A DNA stretch of 9,885 nucleotides, taken from Gaiellasilicea sp038324115 (lineage in GTDB: Bacteria; Actinomycetota; Thermoleophilia; Gaiellales; Gaiellaceae). The stretch is taken from assembly GCA_038324115.1 (NCBI GenBank), contig JBBQHQ010000100.1, positions 1 through 9,885 of the forward strand, written 5' to 3'. Positions 5,999-9,885 of this stretch are shown here, piece after piece; position 1 is the stretch's first letter; each line of letters opens with the position of its first letter. A program made the translations under genes and the position numbers. A model generated the notes under the pieces. It ran no database searches. It was not told where the DNA came from and saw only the letters and a program-made list of their open reading frames with translations.

Positions 5999-7411
5999 TT
6001 GCTGGAACGATCACGCAAGCTGCGAGGACACATCTCCGGGCGGCGCGGATCCTCCGGATCGGACGGGCGGTTCGACGTCGCCGTGATCGGCTCGGGCATG
6101 GGCGGCTGGGCGGCCGTCCGGGCCGCGCGCCGGCGGGGCAAGCGGATCGCGCTGTTCGAGAGCGGACCGGTCGGCGGCACCTGAATCACGCGCGGGTGCA
6201 TCCCGACAAAGGCTCTGGTCAGAGCCGCTGAGATAGCGCACGACGCGCGGCACGCCGGTGACTTCGGGATCCGGACAGGCGAGGTAGAGGTCGACTTCGC
6301 GGCCGTGATGGCGCGCGTCCGCAGGGTGATCGACGACGGGATCTCGTTCTACAAGCACGCGATCGAGCGCGACGAGGGCGTGACCCTGTTCAGCGGGCGT
6401 GCACGCTTCGCCTCCGAGCACACGCTCGAGTGCAACGGCGCGAATGTCGAGTTCGATCACGCCCTGATCGCCACAGGCGCACGGCCCACGGTTCCCGCGA
6501 TACCCGGCCTCGACCACGTTCCGTTCGCGACCAGCGACGACCTGCTCCAGGCGACCGAGCTCCCGGCTCACCTCGTCGCGCTGGGCGCAGGCGCCATCTC
6601 GCTCGAGTTCGCACAGGCGTACCGGCGTCTCGGAGGGGACGTCACCATCGTCCTCCGCGGCGACCACCTCGCGCGCGGGGAGGACGCCGAGCTCACGCTG
6701 CTGGCCACCTACCTCGAAGAGGAAGGTGTGCGGATCCAGGCGGGCGTCGCACCGGTCCGCGTCGAGCTGGACGCGGGCAAGCCTTCCGTCGTACTCGCGG
6801 ACGGCAGGAGAGTCACCGGCGACCGCCTGCTGATCGGGCTCGGGCGCACACCCGACGTGGACGGCCTCGGTCTGGAAGCGGCGGGGATCGCGTTCGGGCC
6901 CGACGGCGTCACGGTCGACGAGCATCTGCGCACGACGCAACCTCACGTCTTCGCGATCGGCGATGCGATCGGCGGCTGGATGTTCACGCATGTTGCGACC
7001 TACGAGGCGCCGCTCGCGGTCGCCAACATGCTCGATCGTGAGAGCCTTCGCCCGGACTACCGCACGATCCCCCGCGTCATCTTCACTGACCCGGAGCTCG
7101 CCGGCATCGGGTTGACGGAGGATCAGGCACGAGAATCCGGGTACGCGCTCGAGGTACGCCGTTTCGATGTCGGCAAGGGCGGCAAGTCACGGGCGCTCGG
7201 CGACCGGCGTGGCCGCGTCAAGTTCGTGCTCGACGCAAGGACGGGCGTGATCCTCGGCGCGCACATCCTCTCCAGCCACGGCGCCGACCTGCTGCCCGGG
7301 CCGGCGATCGCGATGAACACGCCCGGCGGGACGCTCGCCCCGCTGCTGGCGACGATCTACCCACATCCGACCTTGTCTGAGGCCGTGAAGGTCGCGGCCC
7401 GGGACGGGTGA
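5999..7411 (+). CDS. Probable selenocysteine-containing pyridine nucleotide-disulfide oxidoreductase (in-frame TGA at 6182)
   Basis: Read through TGA 6182-6184, this is a 470-residue flavoprotein, the normal length for the dihydrolipoamide dehydrogenase/mercuric reductase class. In order: FAD Rossmann VIGSGMGG (29-36) with Glu54 closing it; redox site GGT-U62-ITRG-C67-IPTK; ATGARP (158-163); NAD(P) site GAGAISLE (196-203); FAD motif FAIGD (318-322); dimerisation domain from about 358, with the HPTLSE catalytic dyad His456/Glu461. It lacks the C-terminal Cys pair of mercuric reductase. U62 replaces the interchange cysteine that attacks substrate in this family; Cys67 would contact the flavin. 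Coding quality continues across the TGA without a frame change. The TTG start has GGAGG five bases upstream. The epimerase gene follows after three bases. The alternatives are a TGC-to-TGA mutation (pseudogene), a sequencing error, or UGA read as Cys. Family is certain; selenocysteine is likely; substrate is unknown. Confidence 0.85.
6211..6226 (+). promoter_or_regulatory. Candidate bacterial SECIS hairpin downstream of the TGA
   Basis: GGCTCT (6211-6216) and AGAGCC (6221-6226) form a perfect 6-bp stem closed by loop GGTC (6217-6220). The loop begins 32 bases after the TGA, inside the 16-37 base range described for bacterial SECIS elements, and starts with G as their weak consensus requires. 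The E. coli fdhF element recognised by SelB also has GGUC in its apical loop. The stem is built from codons that are rare in this gene (GCT, AGA), suggesting selection on RNA structure. A second, smaller hairpin, CGGG-TGCAT-CCCG (6193-6205), lies between and is too close to the TGA. The E. coli bulged U is not evident. Confidence 0.65.
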
Positions 7412-7414
7412 AAG

Positions 7415-8155
7415 GTGCTGCCCGTCCCAACCGCTGCCGGCATCCCCCTGATCGAGGCAGCGGCCGTTCCGTGGCTCTCGGTCGCAGAGATGCGCGCCGT
7501 CGACGACGTGATGGTGAGGGAGCTGGGCATCGAGCTGAAGCAGATGATGGAGAACGCCGGCCGGAACCTCGCCGTCCTCGCCCGCCTGCTCCTCGGCGGG
7601 TCTGCGGCCGGACGAGCCGTGACCGTCCTCGCCGGGCCGGGCGGTAACGGCGGCGGCGGCCTGGTCGCCGCGCGCCACCTCCTCGGCGCCGGTGCGAGCG
7701 TGCACGTCCGCCTGTCCGCGTCCCGCAAGCGACTTGCCCCCGTGACGGCCGACCAGCTCGGGATTCTCAGCGCGCTGCGCGCTGACATCGCCGACGGAGC
7801 CGAGAGCCCGCTCCCGGACAGCGAGCTCGTCATCGATGCCCTGCTGGGCTACGCCCAGAGCGGCTCGCCCCGAGGAGACGCCGCCCGCCTCATTGATGCC
7901 GCCTCCGGCCGGCGCGTGCTCTCCCTCGACGTCCCCTCGGGCCTGGAGCTCTCAAGCGGCGTCCTGAGAGTTCCACACGTCCGTGCCGAAGCGACGATGA
8001 CGCTGGCGGCACCCAAGACCGGCCTGCATGGAGCCGCGGTCGGGGATCTGTATCTCGCCGATATCTCCGTCCCGACCGCGGCGTTCGAGCGCATCGGCAG
8101 AACGTACGCCACCCCGTTCGGACGGTCGCCGCTCGTCCGGATCGCGAACACCTGA
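7415..8155 (+). CDS. nnrE: NAD(P)H-hydrate epimerase (YjeF N-terminal domain family)
   Basis: The 246 residues cover a single YjeF N-terminal (NAXE) domain without the C-terminal dehydratase. Signatures are PWLSVAEMRAVD (19-30), QMMENAGR (43-50), the glycine loop GPGGNGGGG (74-82), VIDALLG with Asp141, and LDVPSGLE with Asp172. The enzyme interconverts the epimers of hydrated NADH/NADPH so that a separate dehydratase can repair them. In the commonest family form the glycine loop reads GNNGGDG; here the Asp is replaced by Gly, a variant whose effect I cannot judge. GTG at 7415, three bases after the oxidoreductase stop, is the likely start through translational coupling; the ribosome binding site is weak, and a shorter N-terminus is possible because conserved sequence begins near residue 19. 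It is probably co-transcribed with the flavoenzyme, itself an NAD(P)H user. Confidence 0.9.
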   Translation: MLPVPTAAGIPLIEAAAVPWLSVAEMRAVDDVMVRELGIELKQMMENAGRNLAVLARLLLGGSAAGRAVTVLAGPGGNGGGGLVAARHLLGAGASVHVRLSASRKRLAPVTADQLGILSALRADIADGAESPLPDSELVIDALLGYAQSGSPRGDAARLIDAASGRRVLSLDVPSGLELSSGVLRVPHVRAEATMTLAAPKTGLHGAAVGDLYLADISVPTAAFERIGRTYATPFGRSPLVRIANT

Positions 8156-8166
8156 TCGGCGCCCCG

Positions 8167-8210
8167 TTGCTTACCTAGAATCTTCACAGTTTATAAGATT
8201 TAGAGTAAGC
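8167..8210 (+). promoter_or_regulatory. AT-rich promoter with a large operator-like dyad
   Basis: Two 16-base arms, 8169-8184 and 8195-8210, form an imperfect inverted repeat: the outer GCTTAC/GTAAGC and inner AATCTT/AAGATT segments match perfectly, separated by 4 mostly mismatched bases, with a 10-base spacer. The block is strikingly AT-rich. Promoter-like hexamers overlap it: TTGCTT (8167-8172) with TTATAA (8191-8196) at 18 bp, and TAGAGT (8201-8206) as an alternative -10 box. A dyad over a promoter directly before an ArsR-type gene fits autorepression. Confidence 0.65.
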
Positions 8211-8217
8211 TCGGCAC

Positions 8218-8553
8218 GTGCCCTCGTCGCGTCAAGCCGTCCACGTCGTGAAGGCGAGTCTCTTCCGCGTGCTCGGGCATCCCGCGCGGGTTCGGATCCT
8301 CGAGCTGCTGCGAGAAGGGGAGCGGTCGGTTGGCGCGCTGCAGGCCGAGCTCGAGCTCGACTCGGGTGGTACGTCGCAGCACCTTGCCGCCTTGCGGCGG
8401 ATCGGTGTGGTCGAGTCGAGGCGTGACGGCACCAGCGTCTACTACCGCGTCGAGGACCCGAGTGTGTTCGTCCTGCTCGAGACCGCTCGCGCGCTGATTA
8501 CGCGTCAGCTGACCGAGCAGCAGGCGATTCTGCAGGACCTCGAGGCCTCGTGA
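8218..8553 (+). CDS. ArsR-family winged-helix transcriptional regulator
   Basis: The 111 residues form a typical small ArsR/SmtB repressor. FRVLGHPARVRILELL (16-31) opens the winged helix, TSQHLAALRRIGVVESRR (52-69) holds the recognition helix, and DGTSVYYRVEDP (70-81) is the wing. The protein has no cysteine, and the usual ELCVCDL metal site is replaced by RSVGALQAEL, so it cannot be a thiol metal sensor; the signal is unknown. The GTG start lies just after the operator-like dyad, with no clear Shine-Dalgarno. Its last codon and stop overlap the GTG of the proton-channel gene (GTGA), so the two are translationally coupled and it probably controls that downstream operon and itself. Confidence 0.9.
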   Translation: MPSSRQAVHVVKASLFRVLGHPARVRILELLREGERSVGALQAELELDSGGTSQHLAALRRIGVVESRRDGTSVYYRVEDPSVFVLLETARALITRQLTEQQAILQDLEAS

Positions 8554-9885
8554 TCGCCGCGCTCCTGCTCGCCGGCCTGAGCGCGATCGCACTCGGGGCG
8601 GCGCTCCTGCTCCGCGCCGGCGCGTTTCAAGCCAGTCTGCTCACACAGACCGCCGGTGCGGCCGCGGTCGGGGTTGCCGGCTTCTGGACGCTCGGCTCCG
8701 GCGACACGTTGGGCGCGGGCTTCGCGAGTGCGCTCGAACCGCGCTTGGGAGTCGATGGCTTGAGTGGGCTCTTCCTTGGCACGCTCGGCCTGGTCGCGGT
8801 CCCGGCGCTCCTGTTCTCGCTCCGCTACCTGCAGCCGTCGCGGCAGGGACGCCTGGTCGCGGCCCTGACCGGCGCCTTCGTGCTTGCGCTCGCGCTTGTC
8901 CTCTGCGCCCGCGATCCGCTCACCTTCCTCACCGGCTGGGAGCTGATGACGCTGCTCTCGGCGAGCGTGATCCTCATCGCCCGCCGCGCCGACCGGCTCT
9001 CGCGGCAGACGGTCTTCAACTACCTCGCGGTCACCCATCTCGGCGGCGTCGGGACGTGGGTCGCGATCCTCCTGCTCTCGCATGACGGTGCCATCGGCGA
9101 CCCGGCCGCGATCAAGGCCGGATCGGGCGTGCAGATTGCGATCGCCCTCACGGCCCTTCTCGGGATGGGAACGAAGGCAGGCGTGATGCCGCTGCACGTC
9201 TGGCTTCCGCGCGCGCATCCGATCGCACCGGCTCCGGTCTCGGCGCTGATGAGCGGCGTGATGATCAAGGTCGCGCTCTACGGGCTCGTGCGCGTCCTCG
9301 TCGAATGGGTCGGCGTCCTGCCGGTCTGGTTCGGCGTGCTCGTGCTCGCGCTCGGAGCGCTCTCGGCGCTCGGAGGGATCATCTACGCGCTCTTCCAGAA
9401 GGACCTGAAGCGGCTGCTTGCGCTCAGCTCGATCGAGAACGTCGGAATCATCGTGCTCGGCCTCGGCGCCTGCCTGATCCTGCGCGCCCGCGGCGCCGAC
9501 ACCTGGGCCGCCTTCGCGCTCGGGGCAGCGCTCCTCCACACCGTCAACCACGCCGTCTTCAAATCGCTCCTCTTTCTCGGCGCGGGCGCCTTCGAGCGGG
9601 CGGCAGGCTCGCTCGAGCTCGACCGGCTCGGCGGCCTTCTGCGGCGGATGCCCTGGACGGCCGGAGCCTTCCTGGTCGGTGCGATGGCGATCTCGGGCCT
9701 TCCGCCCCTGAACGGCTTTGCCTCGGAGTGGCTGACCCTGCAGGCGCTCCTGCACATCGCCGCCTACGGTGAGATCGGGGACGGCATCGCCGGCGCGGTA
9801 GCCCTTGCCGCGCTCGCCGCGACCGCCGCGCTCGCCCTCTTCTGCTTCGTCAAGGTGGTCGGGCTCGTCCTGCTCGGGCCGCCGC
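8550..9885 (+). CDS. hyfB: HyfB/NuoL-like proton-translocating membrane subunit, 3' end outside window
   Basis: The frame is open from GTG at 8550 to the window edge (445 codons; full family members have about 650-690). It is almost entirely membrane helices. Antiporter-like signatures are present: Glu131 in LTGWELMTLL, Lys209 in GMGTKAGVMPLHVWLP, HPIAPAPVSALMSG (223-236) with Lys240 soon after, and HTVNHAVFKSLLFLGAG. The HPIAPAPVSALMSG form is closer to hydrogenase-4/formate hydrogenlyase subunit B (HyfB/HycC) than to NuoL, where HAMEGPTPVSALIHA is typical. The protein would move protons or ions across the membrane, driven by an attached hydrogenase or oxidoreductase arm. It overlaps the ArsR gene by four bases, which implies translational coupling. 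It is probably the first structural gene of a larger operon to the right. An Mrp-type antiporter subunit is the main alternative. Confidence 0.85.
   Translation, partial: MIAALLLAGLSAIALGAALLLRAGAFQASLLTQTAGAAAVGVAGFWTLGSGDTLGAGFASALEPRLGVDGLSGLFLGTLGLVAVPALLFSLRYLQPSRQGRLVAALTGAFVLALALVLCARDPLTFLTGWELMTLLSASVILIARRADRLSRQTVFNYLAVTHLGGVGTWVAILLLSHDGAIGDPAAIKAGSGVQIAIALTALLGMGTKAGVMPLHVWLPRAHPIAPAPVSALMSGVMIKVALYGLVRVLVEWVGVLPVWFGVLVLALGALSALGGIIYALFQKDLKRLLALSSIENVGIIVLGLGACLILRARGADTWAAFALGAALLHTVNHAVFKSLLFLGAGAFERAAGSLELDRLGGLLRRMPWTAGAFLVGAMAISGLPPLNGFASEWLTLQALLHIAAYGEIGDGIAGAVALAALAATAALALFCFVKVVGLVLLGPP

Noticed and set aside
6305..7411. A stand-alone oxidoreductase starting with GTG at 6305
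   Set aside because: It would lack the FAD-binding Rossmann segment and the redox site, and has no good ribosome binding site. The same frame continues upstream through the TGA to a strong start at 5999.
8505..9755. Long minus-strand open frame of 416 residues opposite the HyfB-like gene
   Set aside because: Highly charged, low-complexity product typical of a shadow frame; the plus strand encodes a recognisable membrane protein.

Overview
This is a GC-rich chromosomal window. Nearly every gene favours codons ending in G or C, GTG and TTG starts are used, and at least one transcript looks leaderless. A MarP-type membrane serine protease also points to Actinobacteria, perhaps a deep branch such as Thermoleophilia/Gaiellales; that placement is inference, because no marker gene here settles it.

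Layout: (1) 1-383: 2.2 copies of an 81-bp tandem repeat, a strong hairpin, and a promoter whose start point falls on the next ATG. (2) 384-2189, plus strand: a fused homocysteine S-methyltransferase/methylenetetrahydrofolate reductase with unusual residues at two catalytic positions. (3) 2190-2298: a convergent gap holding two related 11-bp-stem palindromes. (4) 2299-3438, minus strand: a CvpA-trypsin (MarP-like) protease, divergent from a tRNA-Asp(GTC) at 3501-3574. (5) 3729-4961, minus strand: a hemerythrin-cupin fusion followed by a DUF2269-like membrane protein, probably one operon. (6) 5272-5853, plus strand: an exported or membrane-anchored His/Met-containing protein of unknown function, closed by a 13-bp-stem hairpin. 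(7) 5999-8155, plus strand: a flavin disulfide oxidoreductase and an NAD(P)H-hydrate epimerase, three bases apart. (8) 8218-9885, plus strand: a cysteine-free ArsR-type regulator behind a large operator-like dyad, overlapping the start of a HyfB/NuoL-like proton-channel subunit that runs off the window.

The main discovery is in region 7. The oxidoreductase has a single in-frame TGA at 6182-6184, exactly where the first cysteine of the redox-active CxxxxC motif belongs (GGT-U-ITRGCIPTK). The frame is open on both sides from a well-placed ribosome binding site to a normal stop. About 32 bases after the TGA is a perfect hairpin with a GGUC apical loop, the loop core of the E. coli fdhF SECIS, built with codons that are rare in this gene (AGA, GCT). 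The simplest reading is a selenocysteine flavoenzyme, which a standard gene caller would cut into a 61-residue stub and a 368-residue protein lacking its FAD-binding N-terminus.

Functionally, regions 5-8 have a redox flavour: diiron-type hemerythrin, selenocysteine disulfide reductase, NAD(P)HX repair, and a hydrogenase-4-like membrane arm. The sel genes are not in the window, so the selenocysteine claim rests on the local signals.
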